A DNA stretch of 64,000 nt from Euborellia annulipes (GCA_023213315.1 JAKCPI010015395.1:1-64000), one strand, 5' to 3'; positions 52,936 to 63,808 are shown, counted from the stretch's first letter. The notes: generated from the sequence alone by a model not told the origin. Translations and numbers: made by a program.

Positions 52936-54342
52936 CCCATATCTTCCCGACAATAGAAATTTTGAAAAAATATTTTATTTTGTCATCAATTCCACTTAAA
53001 AGTAATTCAAATAAGATGATAAATATTAAAAATTAGCAGTATGTGTTGTCATTTTGACATAACATAACGTTGCGCTCACGCAACGTTGGGAGTTTCCTGG
53101 TAAAAAATAATTTTTTTTTTAATTTCAATCACCTACTTTTCTTTGCTCAAAATGTTAAATATTCATGATTGTATGAAAAAACTGAACAAGATTGATTCTA
53201 TTACTCATGAAATTTAAAAAAAAATGTGAATGAAGGTGAAACTGATATTTTTTGCAGATGTAGATCATCTGGATTTTGCAAATTTTGCATCTCGTCTGCG
53301 CATTTTCTTCATCGCGGATTATAATATGGAGAGTTCTGTCCTCTCTTAATGTTTTTATTGAAATTACAATTGTCAGGTTATTTTATTTTGAGCATAGTTT
53401 ATTCAAAACTACTATATCATCCACAATTTCGTCTAAGAAATGTTCAAACAATTGTAAGCATGTCAAATTCCCAAATTTATTTTTTATTTCTTAGACACAT
53501 CTGACTTTACAGTTTATAGGAGTATCACTGTTAGTTGGGACACACTTCGGCTCCTTTGTTATAGGATTTTTTCTAGTGTGGTTCATCAGAAATTAGTAGT
53601 TTCAGGTACTGATATATCTGTTTTGTCGTCTATACTGGCATAAATTTTATATGTAGCACTATATGTACTGTAATTATTCACCCCCGTCATTGATAATCAT
53701 AAGTCTATTTTCTATTTCTTCTTCATCAGTTAGTTTATCTAGTTTAGGAGTTATCATGACTACATCAATGGCTTCTTCTCCCTCTAATTCCTCAAAAATA
53801 GCTATAATTTTCTCAGCTGTTAGTATTTTCTTTTTGTAGAAAGACATTTCTATGTTCAATAATTGAAAAATAGGACAAATAATAAAACAATAATAATAAT
53901 AAAATAAAATACGAAAGTCATAGAAGGATATTATAATACGATGTTACTACTAAAAACCGAGCCGGGGAACTCCCAACGTTGCGTCAACGCAACGGATAAA
54001 TGTATCATTCGCTACTGTGTCATAGGTCTAATATATTTAAGAAAAAAAAATATATGTGTATTCCACATCTATAACATTCTGGAATATGTACATAAAAGTT
54101 GAATTAAATATATATTAGTACTTGAAAAAAATTATTGAAAAATATTGATAAAAACAGGTGTTCAGTAATTAATTTTTTTTCACGGAGTGTTGCACTTATT
54201 TTGAAATGTAAATACATAGAAAGAAAGCTTATGAATGCCTTTTAATAAGTGAATGATGACTTTTGCATAAAAACTTCATTTTGACTGCATTTTATGAAGT
54301 TAAACTTGGTGTTGCGTATACGCAACGCCGGGAAGAAATGGG
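52936..54342. mobile_element. piggyBac-like element, TTAA duplication
   Basis: TTAA at 52932-52935 and 54343-54346; ends CCCATATCTTCCCG and CGGGAAGAAATGGG. Three internal palindromes with GTTGCG..ACGCAAC cores: 53067-53088, 53974-53994 and 54311-54326. Two of them adjoin CTCCCAAC / GTTGGGAG in inverted orientation around the transposase remnant. 1.4 kb, too short to be autonomous. Confidence 0.85.
53205..53859 (-). pseudogene. Decayed piggyBac transposase
   Basis: Minus strand. The N-terminus (53859-53674: FYKKKILTAEKIIAIFEELE ... LTDEEEIENR) has the acidic leader of piggyBac-family proteins. About 53460-53390 gives LQLFEHFLDEIVDDIVVLNK, like the conserved LFExFxDDxI start of the catalytic region. 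About 53290-53205 gives TRCKICKIQMIYICKKYQFH then LHSHFFFKFHE, a degraded C-terminal cysteine-rich domain. The catalytic aspartates and most of the core are deleted, and stops interrupt the rest. Confidence 0.7.
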
Positions 54343-54346
54343 TTAA

Positions 54347-54558
54347 TTTTGAAAATAAAATTATTATTATTCCATTCCAATTCAGTGCCTGCTTGATGAT
54401 TTATTTACATTCTTGGAATACACAAATGAAAAGAATACATAAATATTTCTCTATACTCCTAAGGGAGAAATCGTAACTTTAAGAATTAATAACTCAAAAA
54501 GTTATAGAAATTTGGGAATGAAAATAATTTTCCTGTAATCCCGAGAAGGTCCTCTTTA
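54347..54558 (+). repeat. Interspersed repeat R3
   Basis: Matches 60985-61262 (ATTAATAACTCAAAAAGTTA, GAGAAATCGTAACTTTA-like). Unknown family. Confidence 0.55.
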
Positions 54559-55363
54559 TACATGAACCCTGTTATTCAATGGTGTGTCAAAGACCAAACA
54601 TCGAGTTTTGAGAAAATCAACATTAAAGTTTTTCTGATTTAAATTGTTTTGATTAGATTATATATCATTTTGTTTGTCAATTGTGCAAGTAAATACTGTA
54701 ATTATGGCAAATATTCATAAATTATCTCTAAAAATACGACTAATTTAGAAAAAAACAATAAAATATAAAAAATTATTTTTGCAAAATTCTCTAAGTCCAA
54801 TTTGCAATTTGCAAAAATGCTTCAAAGTCTCTTGATAATAAATAAAATAATTTTAGGTTATAATTCAAAAATTAAAACGAAGATATTATTAAAGTTCTTT
54901 TATGGTTATATTTAATACTAAATAGCTTAGAAACTTTTTATCAAAATTACATTAATAAATTTTAAATAGTATTAATCAAAGTTATAATGAACTTAATATC
55001 GAAATCGCACTCATCCTCATCTTCATTATCAGGAATAATATCAAAAAATTAAATTTTGACATCTACGAGACATTTCTCATTTAAAAAAAAAGGATTTTGG
55101 TTTATTTAAGTTTAAATAAGTTTTTATTGGTTGTTAACACCATAAAAAACAACGTGTTAGGAACATAAATCATTATTGCAAAATGTAAATCCTGCATTGA
55201 AATATTGTAAAAATAATTTAATGCTTTTACATTAAATATAAATTTTTTTAGGACATATTTCATAAAAAATACTATTAATTAAAGCATTTGAAACAATATT
55301 CCGTGCTTAACTCAATTTTGAATTTTGGTCTTTGACACACCATTGCATAATAGGGTTCACATA
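54559..55363. mobile_element. TA-type transposon, short copy of the 8964-11793 family
   Basis: ATGAACCCTGTTATTCAATG at the left and CATTGCATAATAGGGTTCA at the right. The body matches 8990-9485 and 11425-11760, confirming the insertion boundaries in the longer copy. Confidence 0.75.
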
Positions 55364-55464
55364 TAAAATTTAATTTCAAAATTCCAACGGGAAGTTGTCT
55401 AAATAGAGCAGAGTGACAGACAGAGAGACGGACATAAGCGAATTATATACAGTATATAGATTTT

Positions 55465-55605
55465 TAAAATTTTTCCTTTTAATTTAAAGTCTTTTTCTGC
55501 ATCGGAGGCCATTTAGACACCGTCAATTAATTGGTAGCCGACGAGATGCGAACCACTAACCCCTCTAGCACAAGAGAACTCTATTCACTCTACTATGACC
55601 CATTG
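55465..55605 (-). mobile_element. SINE-B relative with altered head
   Basis: AAAGTCTTTTTCTGCATCGG, AATTAATTGGTAGCC, then a head region with GCACAAGAGAACTCTA. The head differs from the 8578 copy. Confidence 0.55.
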
Positions 55606-55934
55606 ATGTTTATTTTAAATCATTGATTATTGTTATTATAATTTATATTCGTCCTCGAAATGAGTCATGCGCTAAAAAGTCGTCGTTTTCCTCAGTTGAG
55701 ACTAAACCCCTTTAAAAAAAAAAGCCAACTGACCTTTTTCCAGGTCACTTGTGTGTCGAACCATTAACACGGAAGAGGGAGACATAATCGTTGTCACTAT
55801 TTCTATTCTCTCTCTTTTCCATTAGTTAATTAATTAGATTAGCGTGAAGAGGGCAGAGGCAGAGGTCGCAGAGCTGAATAAATAAATAAATACTTATTAT
55901 ATAGCAGAGTTCTATTTTGCTTAATAATTTTGTT
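55606..55934. other. Unassigned sequence
   Basis: No recognised content; (CT)n at about 55806-55817. Confidence 0.35.
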
Positions 55935-56045
55935 TTTTTTTTTAATTTAAGGTCTTGGTTGGTAGTTAATTCAATTGATTGATATACATGCGGAATGCGA
56001 ACCCCTGACTCTAAGCACAAGAGGCAAGAACTCTACCACTGTATG
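55935..56045 (-). mobile_element. SINE-B relative with a tRNA-like GGTAGAGTTCTTGCC head
   Basis: Minus: A box CAGTGGTAGAGTTCTTGCC, B box AGGGGTTCGCATTCC-like, short body, A tail. The same head occurs at 62278 and 59725. Confidence 0.6.
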
Positions 56046-56580
56046 AGTGACTTCATAAAGATAATTCACTTGTCTTTGATTACGTCATTAACGGATCTAT
56101 TGGTCAAATTGATTTTGTTTGAGAGATGCATTGTGTAAAAGGTCCAAATTTGGGCTGTCATTTACATATCTCATTCTACAGAAATAATTTTCTTTTACAA
56201 TCCATTAACATTTTTCTCAAAAAATATTTGGTCCCAATCATCCAGACCACACCTGCTTTTATATATTTATAAATATTAACATCATGAATTTTGCCAAAAA
56301 AATCTGATGTGAAAAGCACAGAGCATAAGGAGAAATTTGTGTGCTCAATCACACCACTGGTTTTTTTTTTAACACACCCTAAATGAGTTTTTTCAAATCA
56401 AAATTATCCAGCGTGAAATTCACATCAAATAGTTTTAAAATTAAATCTCGCAATTATTATTTTATAATTAATTATTTATATAATTAAATTTTAATTGGTT
56501 TCTAGTTATTAGAGAATTTATATAAATTAATATAATATAAATATATAAGGGTTGTAATATTTCAAAGACGCCATTCGGCC
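56046..56580. other. Upstream region of the host gene; weak THR hairpin
   Basis: 56297-56365 is a reduced THR-type hairpin (AAATCTGATGTGAAAAGCAC ... TCACACCACTGG). The rest is A/T-rich with no recognised element. Confidence 0.5.
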
Positions 56581-56770
56581 AACTTCGGCATTCTCCGGTT
56601 GACGTCATCGCGAGAGCAGCAAAGCAGCAGCAGCGGCGACGTCGGGCAAACGCCCGCCGCACTCCAGTCACCCGCTCACCGTCGTTTCAATAACAACCTA
56701 ACGTGTGTTCTCGAGTGCTACTCTCTCTCTCTCTCTCTCTTTCTCTCTTTAATCGTGTTAATCGCGCATT

Positions 56771-56801
<31 letters not shown>

Positions 56802-56904
56802 AATTTTGTTTTTATTTGTGAATTTTTCCAAGTGATTTTGTTTGTTTTTTATTTATTTTTGTGTCATGTTAAAACCTCTCTCGCCGTGTCTCACACCAAG
56901 CGCA
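56581..56904 (+). promoter_or_regulatory. Probable promoter and 5'UTR of the Fas1-like gene
   Basis: 56575-56700 is the most CpG-dense non-repeat stretch in the window (GACGTCATCGCGAG, GCGGCGACGTCGGG). It is followed by two pure (CT)n tracts (56723-56746, 56772-56796). GAGA-type repeats are common in insect promoters. No TATA box is obvious; the start site is not fixed. Confidence 0.5.
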
Positions 56905-57018
56905 ATGCGTCTTGTATTAATTCTACTTTTGCTGTTGGTTTTTGAACGCACCACAGCCAACGCTGCACGCAATAATACCATCGAGGAGCTCATTCGTGAT
57001 GACTCCGAATTGTCTCAG
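56905..57018 (+). CDS. Fas1: Fasciclin-1-like gene, first coding exon (signal peptide and start of FAS1 domain)
   Basis: ATG 56905 gives 38 codons: MRLVLILLLLLVFERTTANA is a clear signal peptide, followed by the mature start ARNNTIEELIRDDSELSQ. The phrase RDDSELSQ after a short helix is the beginning of the first FAS1 domain in insect Fasciclin-1, where the next residues are normally F-Y. The exon ends CAG|GTAATA, a phase-0 donor at 57018/57019. An in-frame upstream ATG at 56866 would add 13 residues; 56905 is preferred because the signal peptide starts there. Fasciclin-1 is a GPI-anchored neuronal adhesion protein exported to the cell surface. The remaining exons lie beyond the window. Identification rests on a short match from memory of the family. 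Confidence 0.7.
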
Positions 57019-57384
57019 GTAATAAATCTACATTCCGTTAAGCAAAAAAGTAAAAAAACAAGTTCTTTCCTCTCTCTCTCTCTCTCTCTCATATAATTAA
57101 TCATAAATCATTTTATCTTTGAAGAGAGAGAAAGAAAGAGACTTGCACGCGCGAAAACATCACACGAAAAATATTTTCATTTTAAAAGTCAAAGTATTTT
57201 ATTAATAATTTGCTTTTTTTTTGTATTAAAATATGATTATTAGTTTACTGAAAGAAACTCTTCCCCCTCCTTGCATCTCAAATTAATTGTTAAATTAAAA
57301 AAAAAAAATTAATTATATAAGAATTTTTATAATTTTTAATTTGAGAGATTTAATTATTAAAATTAATTGGCTTTAATTTTTCAT
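57019..57384 (+). other. Start of presumed Fas1 intron 1
   Basis: Donor GTAATAAAT, a (CT)n tract at 57071-57090 and GAGAGAGAAAGAAAGAGAC at 57124-57142. No repeat element until the SINE-B at 57385. Confidence 0.5.
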
Positions 57385-57527
57385 AAGCCCTCGGGCCTTG
57401 GTGTAGGGGTTATAGCCTTCTGTACCATTTATATCCCGTCTCATGCGATATTATTTCAATTTATTTGTCTACCAATCAATTGAAATAGAGACGCTAAATG
57501 GCCTCCACTGCCGAAAAAGACCTAAAA
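57385..57527 (+). mobile_element. SINE-B copy
   Basis: GCCCTCGGGCCTTGGTGTAG head, CGTCTCATGCGA, ACCAATCAATTGAAAT hairpin strand, TGCCGAAAAAGACC. The B box is partly lost. Confidence 0.75.
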
Positions 57528-58240
57528 AAAAAATGGTGGGAGATAGAAATCCAATGCTTTTCTATGCGAAAAATTTATTTTTTTGAGCATCCCCATTTGG
57601 GGATTTGAGATTTCTACTATTTTCCAGAAATTCCAACGGGATTATCGTTAAGCAGAGCGTGTCAGACTTTATATTTTTTAGTTAATTCTGGTTCAAGGTC
57701 TTACCTTGAATTCTCTTCAATACATTTATTATAGTTTCGCTGTCACCGGGGGTGAATTCATTTGAAAATTTACTCTCCCAGAAAAATATCTTGATACGGA
57801 AAAAATTTTAATTATAAAATTAGATATTAATATCGAATTAGAAAATAAGGAGGTGATTGTTTTTGAGTTCATGTTTTTCCTTTCGAGTTATTTGAACTAT
57901 TTGAATAAATTTTTATTAAAAACTTATTATACACCAGGGCTATATAAGGGGGGGGGGAAAATTTAAAAACCGATTGTGAAAAAATATAGCCTGTAAAAAA
58001 AATTGAGGGTGAAAAATTTGGTCTCAAAAAAAAATTTTGGAGGGTGGGGCGGAATAAATAGTTCAAAAAAATTTGTATACGATTGGTATAAGAAAAATTG
58101 TATAGATGTTTTTCAACTTATATGTATTAACAACTTTATTCAAGTTTATGTTTTAGATTTTTTATTTGTTTTTGTATTGATGAGATATATTAGATTGATT
58201 TTTGCCCTCCGATGAAGTCAAAGAGTAATAAACTATCAAT
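57528..58240. repeat. Mixed repeat remnants
   Basis: 57625-57670 resembles the CCAACGGGAAGTT...AGAGC phrase next to R3. 57928-58150 resembles the interior of the 62686-63808 hAT element (CCAGGGCTATATAAGGGGG, GGGGCGGAATAAAT), without its ends. Confidence 0.5.
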
Positions 58241-58663
58241 TGCGTCTTGTTCTAGATGTATAAGCGTCTAAAATTTATGTTGAAATGAAATAAAAACCTC
58301 CCAGAATTATCTGACTCGGGCCCGCCTGTGGCTTTTCCTTAATTATATTCCAATAACTTTATTTCGCTATTCCTCCCCAAATGGGACTATTTTTCCTGAA
58401 CACTCACTAAGAAAAGATCTCCTATAAAGGGAATTCGAAATTCCAATGGGAAGTTAAACGCGCTACGGGCCAAATCAGATACGCCCTTGGGCTGTGTAGA
58501 GTTCAGGTAGAGATCCCACCTGGACTTGAGGATACGCTTCTCGGCTCGAGCGGTGAAATTATATTCGCTACCAATTAATTTAGAGACTATATGAGATCCG
58601 GTTTAAATTTCAATGGAAATTAAGAATCCTAAAAAGTGGATTTCGCAAATTGTACAAAAAAAA
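58241..58663. other. Mostly unassigned
   Basis: 58480-58600 has a degraded SINE-B-like head (GCCCTTGGGCTGTGTAGAG). The rest is unrecognised. Confidence 0.4.
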
Positions 58664-59469
58664 ATCTGGTGTGACTGGCGCACAGCACACAACTTTCTCT
58701 TCCTTCGGAAATCGAAAGATGTTCGTGCTTGTCACACCAGATTTTTGTGTCGAATGTATTTAGTTTACGACAGACGGACAGTGAGGGTCAATATTAAGTC
58801 CCACCCATGCGCTTTCTACTTGTGATTATTTCATTGTTTTTAAAAAAATATTATATATTTTTTAATGGAAACTTTCATGGGTCAATCCTAGAAAATTTAC
58901 AATAAAGATTTTTATTTTCTTTTATAAAAACAATGAAATTATCACTAGTAGAAAACGCATGGGTGGGACTTAATATTGTCCCTCACTGTACATTAAAATT
59001 TCAAGATGTAAAATTTATAAGTATGGGAAAATATTTATATTTTGTTACCATGGCAACCATTTCTCCTATCTTCTCTATGGAGTACAAGAGTAAAGTGGTC
59101 TTCTGAAGATATCAATGACAAAATGAGAATATACATTTAAAAGAGAATCTAAAAAATAATTTAAAAAAAAAAAAATCTTTGGACCTAATTTTGAGAAAAT
59201 TGAAAAAAAAACTGAAAAAGTGCATCAGTAAAGTACTAGTACTCTTTGACCGATTTTATTCATAAGCTGTCACGTCCCAGGGGGGGGGGTGCCTAACTTA
59301 AATATAAAATTTCAACCTCCTAGCTCTTTTCGTTCTTGAGATATTTTGTTCACAGAAACACACCAATTTTTTTGGTCTCAGGGGACCTCAAAACGTGTAT
59401 ATCTTGTCATCGAATTTTTGAATCCAATACTTTCTATATATTAACATATATAGGTAAGAGAAAGTAAAA
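58664..59469 (-). repeat. THR copy (inverted) carrying a MITE
   Basis: Terminal hairpin at 58664-58746, left-end motif GGTAAGAGAAAGT at 59456-59469. The microsatellite is nearly lost. At 58779-58988 it contains a MITE with inverted ends CAGTGAGGGTCAATATTAAG. Confidence 0.8.
58779..58988. mobile_element. MITE with CAGTGAGGG ends
   Basis: Inverted ends run about 60 bases (AAGTCCCACCCATGCG, TTTTCTACTTGTGATTATTT). TA follows on the right; the left TA has changed to GA. The same MITE lies at the matching THR site at 49621-49896. Confidence 0.75.
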
Positions 59470-60379
59470 ATACAAGATGATATTGGTCCACGTCTTTAGA
59501 AGTGATACAAATAATTCTTAAGTTGATAATTGATATTTTGAAACATATCACCTAGTGTTTTTTGTTTTAATAATGAATTTAAATTTAACTAAATCCGAGA
59601 GCATTGGACGAAAAGCGAAAAAAAAAAAATATAAAATAAAACGGTGTCAAAGAGTAATAAACTATCGATAAAATTGAAAGTATGTCGGTAGGTTTGTATG
59701 TTTCCCCAGGGGTCGGGGAACTTCAGATTATTCGCTAGAGTTCTTGCCTCTTGTGCTATAAGGGTTCAGAGGTTCGCAATAGGGCCGAAAAAAATTTGTT
59801 GAGGTCATTATCAGAGAATTCAATGACTATCAGGGGAGTTGTTTTTAGAATAAGGAAGAAGAAACCAAGCAACAATCCTCTTGATTTGATTGACACTAAT
59901 CGATTGAGAATGTGTGACTTCACCATTCAAAAATCCTTACAAGTGAGGCAAATGAAAAAAAAAATTCTTCTACGCATTTACTTGCATACGTAATTTGAAT
60001 AGTTGATTAAACAGGATTCGGACTTTGGAGCCTGGAACGTGGAACGTCCCCCGGTAACCATCTGTATTTTAAAATTTTTGAAATAAAATTCTAACCCCTA
60101 TATGGCCTCAGTAGTTGCAAGGAGTTAAAAAAAAAAGGTGAGAAAATAATGATTTGCAATAAAAATATACCGCTCTCTACGGCCCTATAAATTTCTCGTT
60201 TTAATTCCTTCTTAAGGGCTGTATTGATATTTTTTGCATTTCCTTATTGTTCATTCTGACCTGAAATGTAATTTATCCATACTAGTCGCGCGCCCGCCTT
60301 CGACGGGATTCGCCCTCCAGGACTCCCCGCCAGCTGGCTCGGGCCCTCGCCTTTTCTTAATTACGAAAAGAAAATTATT
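59470..60379. other. Mostly unassigned
   Basis: 59725-59785 carries a SINE-B-type head only (GCTAGAGTTCTTGCCTCTTG ... GAGGTTCGCA). An 80-codon ORF at 59751-59993 starts inside this head and shows no recognised domain. Confidence 0.4.
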
Positions 60380-60638
60380 ATTATTTTTTTTTTTATAAAA
60401 AAACACTCACACTTTTTTTCTCATTCACCCTCACACTCACACATTCACACGGTCTTTTCGGCAACTCAAGCCATTTAAGACTTTACGATAACCATTATTA
60501 TGAAAATATATATATTGGGGGTCCAGGCATTCTTATTTGGATACCAAATGGCTTAAATAAAATCATCGGATTGCCTGGGGTCCGCGACTTTTGGTATACG
60601 AGGTTGGCACGCTAACCCCTACACCAGGTCCCGAGGAC
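60380..60638 (-). mobile_element. SINE-A copy with duplication
   Basis: Flanked by AAGAAAATTATT at 60368-60379 and 60639-60650. Head nearly complete; part of the B box is missing (GTCCGCGAC in place of GTCCGAACCCGCGAC). Confidence 0.85.
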
Positions 60639-60699
60639 AAGAAAATTATTTATTTTTTTTTTATTGTTCAAGCCTTTAGCCCTTGGCCATCGGCACAAA

Positions 60700-60980
60700 A
60701 AAAATTATTTTTTTTTTTAATTAAACAAACATTCACACTTATTTCTCATTCACACTCACACTCACACACACATTCACACAGTCTTTTCGGCAACTTAGGC
60801 CATTTAAGACTTTTACGATAACCGTTGTAATATATATTAATCTATTGTGGGTTCAGGCATTTCTATTTAAGCCATCTGGTATCCAAATGGCTTAAATAAA
60901 ATCATCGGACTGCCTGGGTCCGAATCCGCGACGTTTGGTATAGGAGGTAGACACGCTTCCTACTACTCCACACCCGGGGG
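60700..60980 (-). mobile_element. SINE-A copy
   Basis: Full order: T run, CACACTCACACACACATTC, body hairpin CCATCTGGTATCCAAATGG, B box, and a degraded A box near CTACTACTCCACACCCGGG. Confidence 0.82.
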
Positions 60981-60984
60981 CAGA

Positions 60985-61262
60985 AAATTATTATTACTCC
61001 GTATTCCAATCCAGTGCCTGCTTGAGGATCTGTTTACATTCAAAGAATACACAACTACAAAGAATACTTATTTCTCTATACACTTCCTATGGGAGAAATT
61101 GCAACTTTAGGAATTAATAACTCAAAAAGTTATAGAAATTTCGGGATCCGAGTATTTTTCCGGGACTCTCCAATGCGCCCTCTATAAGACTGCAAAATTT
61201 CGTTTCAAAATTCCAACGGGAAGTTGGGCAAACAGAGCTTGACAGACGGACACTCCGCAATT
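60985..61262 (+). repeat. Interspersed repeat R3, second copy
   Basis: Collinear with 54350-54560 and extended by CCAACGGGAAGTTGGGCAAA. Confidence 0.55.
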
Positions 61263-61265
61263 ATT

Positions 61266-61531
61266 ATATGGACCCTTTATTTTGAAAGTGTTGTAAGTCC
61301 ATTTTCTATTGTTTCGAGTAAATGAACGGTTTAACTTATTTGTTTATTAAAAAAATCTATTTACCGATCAATTTTCAATTGAACAAAACATGGAAATTTT
61401 TTAAGAAATTTACCACTAGCTAGTTATAGGTAGAAAATTTAGATTAATTTTATCGTAAATTATGTGATATCTCGTTTTTTTTTTTTTTAATTGACTTACA
61501 CTAGCCTACTTTCAAAATAAACGGTCCATAT
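61266..61531. mobile_element. MITE with TGGACCCTTTATTTTGAAAG ends
   Basis: Right end CTTTCAAAATAAACGGTCCA, bordered by TATA on both sides. Related in style to the TATGGACCC family. Confidence 0.65.
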
Positions 61532-62084
61532 ATAGATATATGATAGTGTCTATTGACGAGAAAGAATTTGATGCCCGACAATACAATAGCCTCTAAGATC
61601 GTTGCAGTGAAGTAAAGCCAATACGGCGGAACCTCGGTTGGGTGACCCCGTAGTTTCAATTGACCCGTGTTATTTATGTCCCCGGACTCTCCTACTATAC
61701 ATACTACAGTAGTTAGCTTTTTTTTTTTAAATAACGGTTGCAAATATTTAATAATTGCTTCAAGCGAATGCTAGATTTTAATTAAATATAATTTTATTTG
61801 AAAAAGCTTTTGCCTTTAGCCTCTCTCTCTCTCTCTCGCTCTCTCTCTTTCAATTGAATTGAAATTAATAATACTTATTTTTTTACTTTTATATTGAATA
61901 AATAAATAAATATTAGCGAATATTTGATTAATTTTCATTCTAAATTGAGAGAACTAATAATATACGTTGATTAATATCAAGGTTTTTAATGTCTGTTATA
62001 ATCTTCCACAGTTGATACTCACAAAATTATTTTCGTTATTCTAATCTATAATCTTAAAAAATATCGAATCGAATTTCAAATTGA
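61532..62084. other. Unassigned A/T-rich sequence
   Basis: (CT)n at 61819-61848; nothing else recognised. Confidence 0.4.
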
Positions 62085-62180
62085 ACCTAGGATCTCCAGG
62101 CTTTCCAGCACACAGATAACCCGGAAAGTGCGGAGATCCTGGATTTTATTTCCGCGGACCATAGGGCGTTTGAACCCGCC
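62085..62180. mobile_element. SINE-C inverted remnant
   Basis: CCTAGGATCTCC ... and CGGAGATCCTGG in inverted orientation, as at 19488-19742. No intact B box. Confidence 0.5.
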
Positions 62181-62277
62181 TAGAAATAAACTCACAAAGT
62201 AGTTATGTGAAAGTTTTCGATATTTTAAATAGTTTTTGAGATATTTGATTTGGAATTTATTTCGATTCCTGGTTCAT

Positions 62278-62425
62278 ACCACAGTGGTAGAGTTCTTGCT
62301 TCTTGAACTAATGGGTCAGTGGTTCGCATTCCGTCTCATGCGACAAAAATTTAATTGGCTACACATCCAAATGACCGGGTCTAAAAAGCCTCCGATGCCG
62401 TAAAAGACCTTGAATAAAAAAAATA
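62278..62425 (+). mobile_element. SINE-B with alternative head
   Basis: CCACAGTGGTAGAGTTCTTG head, GTGGTTCGCATTCCGTC B box, body and AAAAGACCTTGAATAAAA tail. Confidence 0.7.
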
Positions 62426-62677
62426 AAAGTGAATTTTTTATAATAATCAAAAATAGATTTTTGTAATTTAAAAATTATTAAATTAATTATTTTTAGTGAT
62501 TAAATTTAGAAATAAATAAATTTTTTTGTTGGTGTTGTTATTGCAAACCGTTGCCTCTGAAACGGCTGGTTATCTTGGGTTCGTTTCCCGGGGCGATTGG
62601 CCCATACCCAAAAACTTGTTAAAAATTTTTGAATGAATATCTTTTGCTACGACTAACAAAAACTTGTATAAAAGAAT
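62426..62677. other. Unassigned; isolated tRNA-like scrap
   Basis: 62560-62600 has GGGTTCGTTTCCCGGGG, a B-box-like palindrome, without a convincing A box or cloverleaf. Confidence 0.35.
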
Positions 62678-62685
62678 GTCATGAA

Positions 62686-63808
62686 TAGAGACCAGATTTT
62701 AAGCAAAATGCTTATTGCTCATTTTACGAATATTTATAATTTTTACTTTCTCTTACCTATGTATATATGTAAAATATATATATATAGAGAAAGTATTGGA
62801 TTCATGTCAAAAATTCGATGTCGAGATTTTGATGGATCTTCACGTTTTGAGGTCCCCTGAATCCAAAAAAGTGGTTTTCGCGACATGGTCTGTCTGTCTG
62901 TGTGTCTGTGTGTCTGTCTGTGTGTCTGTGAACAAAATATCTCAAGAACGAAAAGAGCTAGGAAGTTGAAATTTTATATTTAAGTTAGGCACCCCCATGG
63001 GACGTGACACGAAGCTTTTGAACAAAATCGACCAAAAAGTACTAGCACTTTACTGATTCACTTTTTCAGTTTTTTTCGATTTTCTCAAAATTTGCTCCAA
63101 CGATTTTTTTTTAAATTCAAAAATCAATTATTTTTTAGATTCTCTATAAAATGTATATTCTCATTTTGTGATTGAAATCTTCTGAAGACCACTTTACTCT
63201 TGTACTCCATAGAAAAGATAGGAGAAATGGTTGCCATGGTATCAAAATATAAATATTTTCCCATACTTATAAATTTTACATCTTGAATTCAATTGTACCC
63301 TACTGTCGGAAACTAAATACATGTCGACACAAAAAATCTGGTGTGACAAGCACAGTACACAACTTTCGATTACCGAAGGTAAGAGAAAGTTGTGTGCTGT
63401 GCGCCAGTCACACCAGATTTTTTTTTTTTTTTATTAAAAAAATTTTTTCCCATTCACACACGCATACACCAGGGACGTATATAAGGGGGGGGGGGGGGGC
63501 GCCTCCCCCAAAAAAAAAAATTTCCAAAAACCCCGCAGTGTGAATAAATATAGCCCTGTAAAAAAATTTTTTTCAGCAGGGTGAAAAAAATTTGGTTCCG
63601 CAAAAACAAAATTTTTCGCAGGGCGGGGCGGAATAAATTTAGTTTCTTTAAAAAAAAATTTGTATACGCCATTGGTATGAGTAAAAATTGCTTATTAGAT
63701 GCTTTTTTTTTCAACTTTTATGCTTATTTAACAACTTTTTATTCAAGTTTTTTATGCTTTTTTAAGCACTTTTTTCCCATTTTTTATGCTTTTTTGTCCG
63801 GTCTCTAG
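62686..63808. mobile_element. hAT-like element of the TAGAGACCGGA family, carrying a THR
   Basis: TAGAGACCAGATTTTAAGC at the left, TTTTTTGTCCGGTCTCTA at the right, duplication GTCATGAA at 62678-62685 and 63809-63816. Inverted relative to 16791-17361. The THR lies at 62745-63424. G run at 63486-63499. Confidence 0.87.
62745..63424 (+). repeat. THR copy, full length
   Basis: Both hairpins intact. Uses the CTCAAGAACGAAAAGAGC subfamily body seen in copy 2 and at 49256 and 59320. Confidence 0.88.
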
